DNA of 10,578 bases from DASQFQ01 sp039934455 (GTDB lineage Bacteria > Actinomycetota > Thermoleophilia > Solirubrobacterales > Solirubrobacteraceae): NCBI GenBank assembly GCA_039934455.1, contig JBDTMF010000148.1, positions 1 to 10,578 of the forward strand, given 5' to 3'. The notes below the pieces were generated by a model that was not told the DNA's origin, searched no databases, and was given only the letters and a program-made list of their open reading frames with translations. Of this stretch, positions 6,015 to 10,578 are shown in pieces (within the stretch, counting starts at the first letter, position 1; the number at the start of each line of letters is the position of its first letter). The position numbers and the translations under genes are program-made.

Positions 6015-6938
6015 ATGTCCGTCGCGCAAGCGTCGTCGCCCACGGTCGAGCGCGTGCTGCAGCTGCAGCGCACGGTCGGCAACGCCGCAGTCGGCCGCTG
6101 GCTCGCGCGGGCGCCGGTCACCGACATCGAGGTGCCCTCAGCCGTCAATCACGTGCACGGCGGCGTGCTCCAGGACGACCACGCGCTTGCCCACATCCGC
6201 CACGCGGGCGTCCCGTTCGTGCGCGGCGCGGGCGAGGACGCGAGCGGCGTCGACGCGAACGACATCCGCCAGGGCTCGATCGGGGACTGCTTCTTCCTCT
6301 CGCCGCTGATGGCGACCGCGCGCATCAACCCGGGCAAGATCGCGCACATGGTCCGTGGCCCGATCGGCGAGTCATCGGGCAACAGCGTCTACGAGGTCAA
6401 GCTCTACAACGACGCCGGCGAGCTCGTCACGCACCACATCGACGACCGCTTCATCTCCACCGCCGCCGGCAATCCGCGGTACGCGCAGTACGGCGACATC
6501 TCGGCTCTCGGCCCCGAGCTGTGGGTGATGCTGATGGAGAAGGCGTGGGCGGCGCAGCGCGGCGGCTTCAACAACATGGACTTCGGGATGGCCAGTGATG
6601 GGCTCAAGGCCGTCACGGGCAAGAGCTCGAACTGGCACAACGTCGCCGCCGAGTCGACCGACCAGATCATCGCGAACATCTCGCAGGCGGTCTCCGACGG
6701 CAAGCCGGTGGTCTGCAACACGCCCGGGACCATCACCGGGCCCGCGCTCGCCTGGGCGGCCGCCGCCGGTATCTCGCTCGTCAGCGGCCACTCCTACAAC
6801 GTCGCGAGCGCCAACGCGACCGCCCGCACGATCGACGTCGCCAACCCGCACGGCCGCAACCACCTGCCCGGCCTGGCGGTGGGGGACTTCCGGAGGATCT
6901 TCGAGTGGTACGGCATCCTGAGCGCGTCGGTGCGATGA
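6015..6938 (+). CDS. Calpain-like (C2) cysteine protease with N-terminal LQRxxGNxAVxRxL motif
   Basis: A 307-residue protein with a calpain-type papain-fold protease core. DIRQGSIGDCFFLSPLMATA carries the catalytic Cys92 after the oxyanion Gln86. GPELWVMLMEKAWAAQRGGF (166-185) is the typical calpain block. GHSYNVASANATARTIDVAN supplies His259 and Asn277, and NPHG follows as in calpains. The triad is complete, so activity is expected. No calcium-binding penta-EF-hand or C2 domain is present. Residues 15-32 read LQLQRTVGNAAVGRWLAR, a motif seen near the N-terminus of many actinobacterial proteins associated with extracellular contractile injection systems and DUF4157. There is no signal peptide. 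The substrate is unknown. The gene overlaps the next one by an ATGA. The ribosome site before ATG 6015 is weak; no alternative in-frame start lies upstream in the gap. A role as an injected effector or toxin is inference. Confidence 0.88.
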   Translation: MSVAQASSPTVERVLQLQRTVGNAAVGRWLARAPVTDIEVPSAVNHVHGGVLQDDHALAHIRHAGVPFVRGAGEDASGVDANDIRQGSIGDCFFLSPLMATARINPGKIAHMVRGPIGESSGNSVYEVKLYNDAGELVTHHIDDRFISTAAGNPRYAQYGDISALGPELWVMLMEKAWAAQRGGFNNMDFGMASDGLKAVTGKSSNWHNVAAESTDQIIANISQAVSDGKPVVCNTPGTITGPALAWAAAAGISLVSGHSYNVASANATARTIDVANPHGRNHLPGLAVGDFRRIFEWYGILSASVR

Positions 6939-7198
6939 GGCTCGAGCTGCACGAGACGGGGCAGAGCCAGGTCGAGGGCACCTGGGTGTCCGCGGCGAAC
7001 ATCTGGGAGCGCGAGCCGATCGGCCACGACGGGCCGTCAGGCCTGCACGCCCAGATCACGGTCGAGGAGGAGGCGCCGGTCGACGTCGCCGAGGGGGAGG
7101 AGCTCGAGTTCGCCGGCGCGCGCTGGCGGGTGGTCGAGATCACCGAGGACCCGGAGCACCGCCGCGGCGGGGTGATCCTGGAGCGGATTCAAGCGTGA
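6935..7198 (+). CDS. Small 87-aa protein coupled to the calpain-like protease, function unknown
   Basis: The start ATG (6935) overlaps the protease stop codon as ATGA, so translation is coupled; an alternative GTG at 6905 would overlap the protease far more and is rejected. The 87-residue product is acidic, with no signal peptide or membrane segment. Its second half (EEELEFAGARWRVVEI, split by an acidic EDPEH, then RRGGVILERI) looks like a small all-beta barrel, similar in outline to small adaptor or inhibitor proteins, but I recognise no family. The tight coupling suggests it works with the protease as a specificity factor, chaperone or inhibitor. No sequence motif proves any of these. Its TGA (7196-7198) abuts the hairpin switch before pilT. 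Confidence 0.72.
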   Translation: MRLELHETGQSQVEGTWVSAANIWEREPIGHDGPSGLHAQITVEEEAPVDVAEGEELEFAGARWRVVEITEDPEHRRGGVILERIQA

Positions 7199-7225
7199 TC
7201 GGCACCTGGCCGATGAAGGCCAGGT
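7198..7225 (+). promoter_or_regulatory. Two mutually exclusive hairpins over the pilT ribosome binding site
   Basis: Hairpin A pairs ATCGGC (7198-7203) with GCCGAT (7209-7214) around ACCTG. Hairpin B pairs ACCTGGCC (7204-7211) with GGCCAGGT (7218-7225) around GATGAA and ends exactly at the pilT ATG. They share bases, so only one can form. The likely Shine-Dalgarno GAAGG (7215-7219, six bases from ATG 7226) is free with A and partly buried with B. A ribosome stopping at 7198 would cover the 5' arm of B. The layout fits translational coupling or attenuation; alternatively, B is a terminator of the upstream pair. Confidence 0.5.
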
Positions 7226-8569
7226 ATGTCCTTCGATCTTGATCACGCACTCCGCTACCTCATCGCGTCCGAGGGCTCCGATCTCCACCTGAAGATCCCC
7301 TCGCCGCCGCTGGTTCGCCTCCACGGCGAGCTTCAGCCCATCCCCGACTGCGAGCCGCTCGCTCCGCAGGACACGATGGACGCCGTTCAGGAGATGCTCC
7401 ACGACGCGAACAAGCTCGCGGAGTTCGAGGCCGAGAACGAGGTCGACTTCTCCTACTCGCTGGAGGGCCTCGCGCGCTTCCGCGTCAACGCCTTCTATCA
7501 GCGCGGCACCGTCTCCGTCGTGATGCGGGCCATCCCGGTGAACATCAAGTCGGTCGACGAGCTCAACCTTCCCTCCACCATCTCACGGCTGGCCGAGGAA
7601 GAGCGCGGGATCGTCCTGCTCACCGGCACGACCGGCTCCGGCAAGTCGACCACGCTCGCGGCGATGATCGACCACATGAACCGGACGATGCACAAGCACA
7701 TCGTCACGATCGAGGACCCGATCGAGTTCCTGCACCGCGACCGCAACTCGATCCTCAACCAGCGCGAGGTCGGCCAGGACACGGCCTCCTTCAAGCGCGC
7801 GCTGCGCCGCGTGCTGCGCCAGGACCCGGACGTGATCCTGGTCGGCGAGATGCGCGACGAGGAGACGGTGCACACCGCCCTGTCGGCGGCCGAGACCGGC
7901 CACCTCGTGCTCTCGACGCTCCACACCGTGGACGCGCCGGAGAGCATCAACCGCATCATCGACTTCTTCCCGCCGCACCAGCAGCAGCAGGCCCGCGCCA
8001 TGATCGCCGGCACGCTGAAGGGCATCGTCTCCCAGCGCCTCGTCAAGACCCCGGACGGCAAGGGCCGCGTCGCGGTCTGCGAGATCATGGTCATGACGGG
8101 CCGCGTGCACGACATGATCCTCGACCCGAAGCAGACGGGCATGCTCTCGGAGGTCATCGCCGAGGGCGGCTACTACGGGATGCAGACCTTCGACCAGCAC
8201 CTGCTCGAGCACCTGCAGGCCGGCCGGATCACGATGGAGGACGCCGTCCGCACCGCCTCCTCGCCGCACGACTTCAAGCTCATGGTCGCCGCGCAGTCGC
8301 GCATCGGCCCGCGCTCGCATCCGAACAAGGGCGAGGGCAAGATCGACGGCAAGCCGCCGCAGGCCGACGACGCGCACCCGCCGTCCGCGCCGCCCATCGC
8401 GTCGCAGCCGCCCCAGCCTCCCGTCGCTCCCCCGGCCGCGCCCCCCGTCGCTCCGCCGGTCGCACCGCCTGCGGCCATGCAGCCCCCGATCGCCCCTCCG
8501 GTGGCGCCGCCCGCACTCGCGGGCCCGCCGCCCGGCGCCTCCGCGCCACCCCCGGGCGTCCCCTCGTAG
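7226..8569 (+). CDS. pilT: PilT-family type IV pilus retraction ATPase with Pro/Ala-rich C-terminal tail
   Basis: A 447-residue secretion-superfamily (GspE/PilT) ATPase. The N-terminal PAS-like domain begins with LIASEGSDLHLKIPSPPLVR, the signature PilT opening. The core has Walker A GTTGSGKST (134-142), the Asp box TIEDPIEF (161-168), Walker B DPDVILVGEMRDEE (200-213) and the His box GHLVLSTLHT (225-234). The RecA-like domain ends near residue 355 (TASSPHDFKLM). PilT hexamers hydrolyse ATP at the base of the pilus machine to depolymerise pilin. Residues 366-447 are an unusual disordered tail of APP and PPVAPP repeats; standard PilT proteins are about 340-370 residues. An in-frame stop at 7214 makes ATG 7226 the first usable start. 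No other pilus gene is in the window, so the partner machine lies elsewhere. Upstream hairpins may control translation. Confidence 0.95.
   Translation: MSFDLDHALRYLIASEGSDLHLKIPSPPLVRLHGELQPIPDCEPLAPQDTMDAVQEMLHDANKLAEFEAENEVDFSYSLEGLARFRVNAFYQRGTVSVVMRAIPVNIKSVDELNLPSTISRLAEEERGIVLLTGTTGSGKSTTLAAMIDHMNRTMHKHIVTIEDPIEFLHRDRNSILNQREVGQDTASFKRALRRVLRQDPDVILVGEMRDEETVHTALSAAETGHLVLSTLHTVDAPESINRIIDFFPPHQQQQARAMIAGTLKGIVSQRLVKTPDGKGRVAVCEIMVMTGRVHDMILDPKQTGMLSEVIAEGGYYGMQTFDQHLLEHLQAGRITMEDAVRTASSPHDFKLMVAAQSRIGPRSHPNKGEGKIDGKPPQADDAHPPSAPPIASQPPQPPVAPPAAPPVAPPVAPPAAMQPPIAPPVAPPALAGPPPGASAPPPGVPS
8378..8566 (+). repeat. Degenerate Pro/Ala repeat encoding the PilT tail
   Basis: About 63 codons encode repeated APP, APPVAPP and PPIAPP units, in a run of C-rich triplets within the pilT frame. 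The repeat is imperfect at DNA level and likely slips in copy number. It encodes an extended flexible tail of unknown role. Confidence 0.8.
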
Positions 8570-8574
8570 GGACA

Positions 8575-8587
8575 CGGGCGGCGCCCG
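8575..8587 (+). terminator. Candidate short terminator hairpin after pilT
   Basis: CGGGC-GGC-GCCCG forms five GC base pairs with a three-base loop six bases after the pilT stop. No U-tract follows, so it may only attenuate transcription before the AIM24 gene promoter. Confidence 0.35.
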
Positions 8588-8591
8588 CTCC

Positions 8592-8620
8592 TTGACTCGG
8601 CCTCCCGGCCGCGACAAGGT
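8592..8620 (+). promoter_or_regulatory. Candidate promoter of the AIM24-family gene
   Basis: TTGACT (8592-8597) matches the -35 consensus at five of six positions. A weak -10 CAAGGT (8615-8620) follows after 17 bases. The spacer holds an inverted repeat CGGCC-TCCC-GGCCG (8598-8611) that could be an operator. The start codon lies about 40 bases downstream. Confidence 0.4.
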
Positions 8621-8645
8621 TGGCGCGTCGTCCGTTTCACCCTTC

Positions 8646-8652
8646 GAAAGGA
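8646..8652 (+). promoter_or_regulatory. Ribosome binding site fixing the AIM24 GTG start
   Basis: GAAAGGA lies nine bases before GTG 8662. This is the strongest Shine-Dalgarno in the window and excludes the longer TTG start at 8620. Confidence 0.75.
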
Positions 8653-8661
8653 CTTGCCCAA

Positions 8662-9375
8662 GTGCAGACCACTCTCGCTCAGTTCAACGAGACCCAGTCC
8701 CAGGATGCCTTCGCGCTTCAGAATTCGAAGCTGCTGAAGGTCCATCTGGACCAGGTCACGATCCAGGCGAAGCTGGGCTCGATGGTCGCCTACCAGGGCG
8801 ACGTCACGTTCGAGCACGCCGGCTCGGGCGGCATGGGGCGGATGCTGAAGAAGGCGGTCAGCGGCGAGGGCACGTCGCTGATGCGGATGTCCGGGAGCGG
8901 CGAGGTCTTCGTCGCCGACCAGGCGCAGGACATCCATCTGATCTACCTGGAGAACGACAGCATCACGGTCAACGGGCCGAACCTGCTGGCCTTCGACGCG
9001 GGCATCGACTGGGACATCCACCGGCTCAAGGGCGGCGCCGCGGGCGCCATGGCCGGCGGCCTGTTCAACATGGAGCTGACCGGGACCGGCTGGGTCGCGA
9101 TCCTCTCCGACGGCCCGCCCGTGCTGCTCAACGTCGCGTCGGCCGCGACCTTCGCCGACGCCCAGGCGGCGATCACCTGGTCCTCCGGCGTCACCGTCGG
9201 CCTCAAGACGGACTTCAAGATGAAGAACCTGATCGGGCGCGGCTCCGGCGAGTCGATCCAGCTCGCCTTCCAGGGTCAGGGCTGGGCGCTCATCCAGCCC
9301 TCCGAGGGCCGGGTCACCGCGGCCACGGCGTCCTCGTCCGCCGGCGGCGGGATCGGGAGCCTGCTCAACGGCTGA
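8662..9375 (+). CDS. AIM24-family protein
   Basis: From GTG 8662 the product has 237 residues. It matches the AIM24 family (PF01987), a TRAP-like beta-sandwich found across bacteria and in the yeast mitochondrial protein Aim24. Recognisable blocks include KLGSMVAYQGDVTFEHAGSG (residues 38-57), SGSGEVFVADQAQDIHLIYL (77-96), NLLAFDAGIDWDIHR, GTGWVAILSDGPPVLLNV and a closing QGQGWALIQPSE. The C-terminal GGGIGSLLNG is a short flexible tail. No signal peptide or membrane segment is present. The molecular role of bacterial AIM24 proteins is not established; mitochondrial Aim24 is linked to inner-membrane organisation. The gene follows pilT but has its own likely promoter, so the link to pili is not demonstrated. 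It ends five bases before the convergent regulator gene, and a strong hairpin lies just past its stop codon. Confidence 0.93.
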   Translation: MQTTLAQFNETQSQDAFALQNSKLLKVHLDQVTIQAKLGSMVAYQGDVTFEHAGSGGMGRMLKKAVSGEGTSLMRMSGSGEVFVADQAQDIHLIYLENDSITVNGPNLLAFDAGIDWDIHRLKGGAAGAMAGGLFNMELTGTGWVAILSDGPPVLLNVASAATFADAQAAITWSSGVTVGLKTDFKMKNLIGRGSGESIQLAFQGQGWALIQPSEGRVTAATASSSAGGGIGSLLNG

Positions 9376-9380
9376 GGCGC

Positions 9381-9812
9381 CTAGATGTGGATGACCTCGT
9401 CGCCCGCGTCGAGGTCATCCACCGTCTCCTCGCACGTCGGGCACCACCAGCGCGCCTCCAGGGCCGTGCCGCACGCGGTGTGCCGCAGCGGCTCGGCGCC
9501 CCCCGCGCTGCGCGCGCCCCAGTCCGCGAGCAGCCGCAGCGCGCCGGCCAGCTCGCGCCCGGCGTCCGAGAGCTCGTAGACGAAGCGCGGGGGCCGGTCC
9601 GAGTAGGGGCGGGCGACCACGAGCGCGTTCTCGGCGAGCGCCTTCAGCCGCGCGCTCAGCACGTTGGGCGCGATCCCGCCGAGCTCCTCCTGGAGCTGGT
9701 TGAAGCGCATCGGCCGCTCGAGCAGCGCCGCGATCGCGAGCAGCGTCCAGCGGTCGCCGACGCGCGCGAGGGCGTCGGCGAGGGGGGAGGATGGGGCGGC
9801 GTGGCGGGCCAT
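9381..9812 (-). CDS. HxlR-type winged-helix regulator with Cys/His C-terminal tail
   Basis: From ATG 9812 the protein has 143 residues. Residues 8-95 are an HxlR/MarR-like winged helix: LADALARVGDRWTLLAIAAL, then RFNQLQEELGGIAPNVLSAR as the recognition region, LKALAENALVVARPYSDRPP as the wing, and YELSDAGRELAGAL. The sequence DRWTLLAI and the FNQL...I...VLS(A)RL pattern are typical of HxlR. The C-terminal part has His111, Cys114, Cys124 and Cys127 (RHTACG, then WWCPTCE), a possible zinc or redox site not found in minimal HxlR proteins. A TTG at 9842 would add ten residues but lacks a ribosome site. ATG 9812 also lacks one, but a -10-like TACCCT ends eight bases upstream, compatible with a leaderless mRNA. 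It is divergent from the HtrA-like gene, with palindromes between them. Effector and targets are unknown. Confidence 0.88.
   Translation of the reverse strand: MARHAAPSSPLADALARVGDRWTLLAIAALLERPMRFNQLQEELGGIAPNVLSARLKALAENALVVARPYSDRPPRFVYELSDAGRELAGALRLLADWGARSAGGAEPLRHTACGTALEARWWCPTCEETVDDLDAGDEVIHI
9387..9422 (+). terminator. Perfect 13-bp stem-loop, likely terminator of AIM24, inside the regulator coding end
   Basis: GTGGATGACCTCG (9387-9399) and CGAGGTCATCCAC (9410-9422) are perfectly complementary around a 10-base loop. The stem starts 12 bases after the AIM24 stop codon. It lies entirely in the last codons of the convergent HxlR-type gene, encoding DDLDAGDEVIH. There is no U-tract. 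The perfection of the stem within coding sequence suggests selection for the structure. Confidence 0.65.
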
Positions 9813-9820
9813 GGGCGTCG

Positions 9821-9849
9821 AGGGTAGACCGGCGAACTTCAACTGCGCA
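9821..9849 (-). promoter_or_regulatory. Candidate promoter of the HxlR-type gene (leaderless layout)
   Basis: On the minus strand TACCCT (9826-9821) fits a TANNNT -10 element and ends eight bases before ATG 9812. Transcription would therefore start at or beside the start codon. The -35 position (9849-9844, TGCGCA, 17-base spacer) is poor and overlaps a palindrome. Confidence 0.35.
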
Positions 9850-9882
9850 TCGAGGAGAAGATGCGGGGTGCCTGCGAGGCAC
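9846..9882. promoter_or_regulatory. Two tandem inverted repeats between HxlR-type and HtrA-like genes
   Basis: CGCATC-N8-GATGCG (9846-9865) and GTGCCT-GCG-AGGCAC (9868-9882) are both perfect and lie two bases apart. The first overlaps the presumed -35 region of the HxlR-type gene, where an autoregulatory operator would sit. They could equally be RNA hairpins. The remainder of the 152-base intergenic region up to 9964 holds one more inverted repeat and the HtrA ribosome site. Confidence 0.4.
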
Positions 9883-9927
9883 TCGAACCCACCCTCACCA
9901 GCCGCAGTCGATGTTTGCTAGGTTGCG

Positions 9928-9944
9928 ACTTGCAATCAGCAAGT
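9928..9944. promoter_or_regulatory. Inverted repeat upstream of the HtrA-like gene
   Basis: ACTTGC-AATCA-GCAAGT is perfect and lies 20 bases before ATG 9965, between a TAGGTT motif (9919-9924, possible -10) and the ribosome site GAAGG (9952-9956). It could be an operator or a leader hairpin. It does not match the CIRCE or HAIR heat-shock operators as I know them. Confidence 0.3.
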
Positions 9945-9964
9945 GACCCCCGAAGGCGGACCCG

Positions 9965-10578
9965 ATGTCGGTACTCGAAGAACTCCAGAGAGCGGTGTCA
10001 ATCGCCGCCGAAACGGTCGGCCCCTCCGTTGTCGGCCTCGGGCGCGGCTGGGGGCGCGGGTCCGGTGTGGTCACGGCCGCCGGCACCGTCCTGACCAACG
10101 CGCACGTGCTGCGCGGCGAGGAGGTCGCGGTCACGTTCGCCGACGGGCGCACCGAGCACGGCCGCGTGGCCGGCGCCGACGCCGACCTCGACCTTGCCGC
10201 CATCGCCGTCGAGACCGGCGACGCGCCGCCTGTCGCGTGGGAGCCCGAGCGCCTCGACGCGGTCGCGATCGGGGAGCCCGTGTTCGCGCTCGCCAACCCC
10301 GGGGGCCGCGGGCTGCGCACCACCTTCGGCCTCGTCTCCGCGACCGGGCGCTCGTTCCGCGGCCCGCGCGGGCGCCGCATCGGCGGCTCGATCGAGCACA
10401 CCGCGCCGTTGCCGCGAGGCTCGTCGGGCGGCCCGCTGGTCGACGCGCAGGGCCGGCTGCTCGGGCTCAACTCGATCCGCGTCGAGGGCGGCCTGATCCT
10501 CGCCCTGCCCGCGGACGCCGCGACGCGCCGCCGCGCCGAGGCGCTCGCCGCCGGCACCGGCGCCAGCCGGCCGCGGCT
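9965..10578 (+). CDS. HtrA/S1C-type trypsin-like serine protease (3' end outside window)
   Basis: The frame runs from ATG 9965 to the right edge without a stop, giving 204 residues. GSGVVTAAGTVLTNAHVL contains catalytic His47, DADLDLAAIAV contains Asp76, and LPRGSSGGPLVDAQGRLLGL contains Ser154 in the GxSGGP motif, so the triad is complete. This is the chymotrypsin-fold domain of the DegP/HtrA (S1C) group. A PDZ domain or other C-terminal module may lie beyond the window; residues after 190 turn into an Ala/Arg-rich linker. The N-terminus (MSVLEELQRAVSIAAETVGP) has no signal peptide or membrane helix, unlike most HtrA proteins, so it appears cytoplasmic unless the start is misjudged. GAAGG lies eight bases before the ATG. 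It is divergent from the HxlR-type regulator, which may control it. Quality-control proteolysis is the family role; the specific substrate is unknown. Confidence 0.9.
   Translation, partial: MSVLEELQRAVSIAAETVGPSVVGLGRGWGRGSGVVTAAGTVLTNAHVLRGEEVAVTFADGRTEHGRVAGADADLDLAAIAVETGDAPPVAWEPERLDAVAIGEPVFALANPGGRGLRTTFGLVSATGRSFRGPRGRRIGGSIEHTAPLPRGSSGGPLVDAQGRLLGLNSIRVEGGLILALPADAATRRRAEALAAGTGASRPR

Noticed and set aside
6905..6934. GTG 6905 start for the 87-residue gene
   Set aside because: It would overlap the protease by 34 bases, whereas ATG 6935 gives the typical ATGA coupling.
7583..8617. Long antisense open frame opposite pilT
   Set aside because: It is a GC-driven shadow of pilT, His/Arg/Asp-rich without any recognisable domain, and the opposite strand encodes a clear ATPase.
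8620..8661. TTG 8620 start for the AIM24 gene
   Set aside because: GTG 8662 has the strong GAAAGGA ribosome site that lies inside the longer version.
8592..9827. 411-codon plus-strand frame across AIM24 and the HxlR-type gene
   Set aside because: It runs out of frame through AIM24 and antisense through the regulator, with Arg/Gly/His-rich composition and no domain.
9877..9900. tRNA-like T-loop (GGGTTCGAGT on the minus strand)
   Set aside because: The five bases either side of TTCGAGT do not pair as a T-stem, and no acceptor, D or anticodon arms can be drawn.
1..10578. Mobile element, prophage, CRISPR or biosynthetic cluster
   Set aside because: No transposase, integrase, cas gene, spaced direct repeats or biosynthetic core enzyme is visible, and base composition is even apart from short intergenic regions.

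Overview
The window is very GC-rich, with strongly G/C-biased third codon positions. A compact primary sigma factor, a MerR-DICT regulator, a secreted surface-protein C-terminus and an RlpA-like protein behind a c-di-AMP riboswitch together suggest an actinobacterium, most likely class Thermoleophilia (Solirubrobacterales: Conexibacter, Solirubrobacter, Patulibacter and relatives). This placement rests on remembered family resemblance, not a search. I see no insertion sequence, integrase, prophage gene, CRISPR array, tRNA or rRNA; it reads as ordinary chromosome.

Left part (1-3243). The C-terminal end of a probable secreted surface protein (2-592, +) converges on a two-gene minus-strand operon: an NAD(P)-binding SDR/NmrA-type protein (2251-1334), coupled by an ATGA overlap to a 263-residue protein with a C-terminal membrane segment (1337-546). 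Divergent from this operon is a MerR-type regulator with a C-terminal DICT sensory domain (2359-3198). A 14-bp inverted repeat fills the gap between its stop codon and that of the next convergent gene.

Middle (3242-5930). A secreted RlpA-like double-psi beta-barrel protein (minus strand) lies behind a ydaO-yuaA (c-di-AMP) riboswitch. This places its true start at 3925, not further upstream. Upstream on the same strand is an Ala/Lys/Pro-rich basic protein of unknown function. Divergent from that is rpoD, the primary sigma factor.

Right part (6015-10578). A calpain-like (C2) cysteine protease has an intact Cys-His-Asn triad and an N-terminal LQRxxGNxAVxRxL motif of the kind found in proteins associated with contractile injection systems. 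It is coupled by an ATGA overlap to a small unknown protein. A PilT-type ATPase with a long Pro/Ala tail follows, preceded by two mutually exclusive RNA hairpins that touch its ribosome binding site. Then come an AIM24-family protein with its own strong ribosome binding site, a convergent HxlR-type regulator with a Cys/His tail, and a divergent trypsin-like (HtrA-type) protease that runs off the window.

The genes do not form one pathway. Envelope and surface functions recur (surface protein, RlpA-like protein, PilT, HtrA-like protease), mixed with local regulators and the housekeeping sigma factor. The observations most worth follow-up are the tagged calpain plus its partner, the riboswitch-controlled RlpA-like gene, and the hairpin switch in front of pilT.
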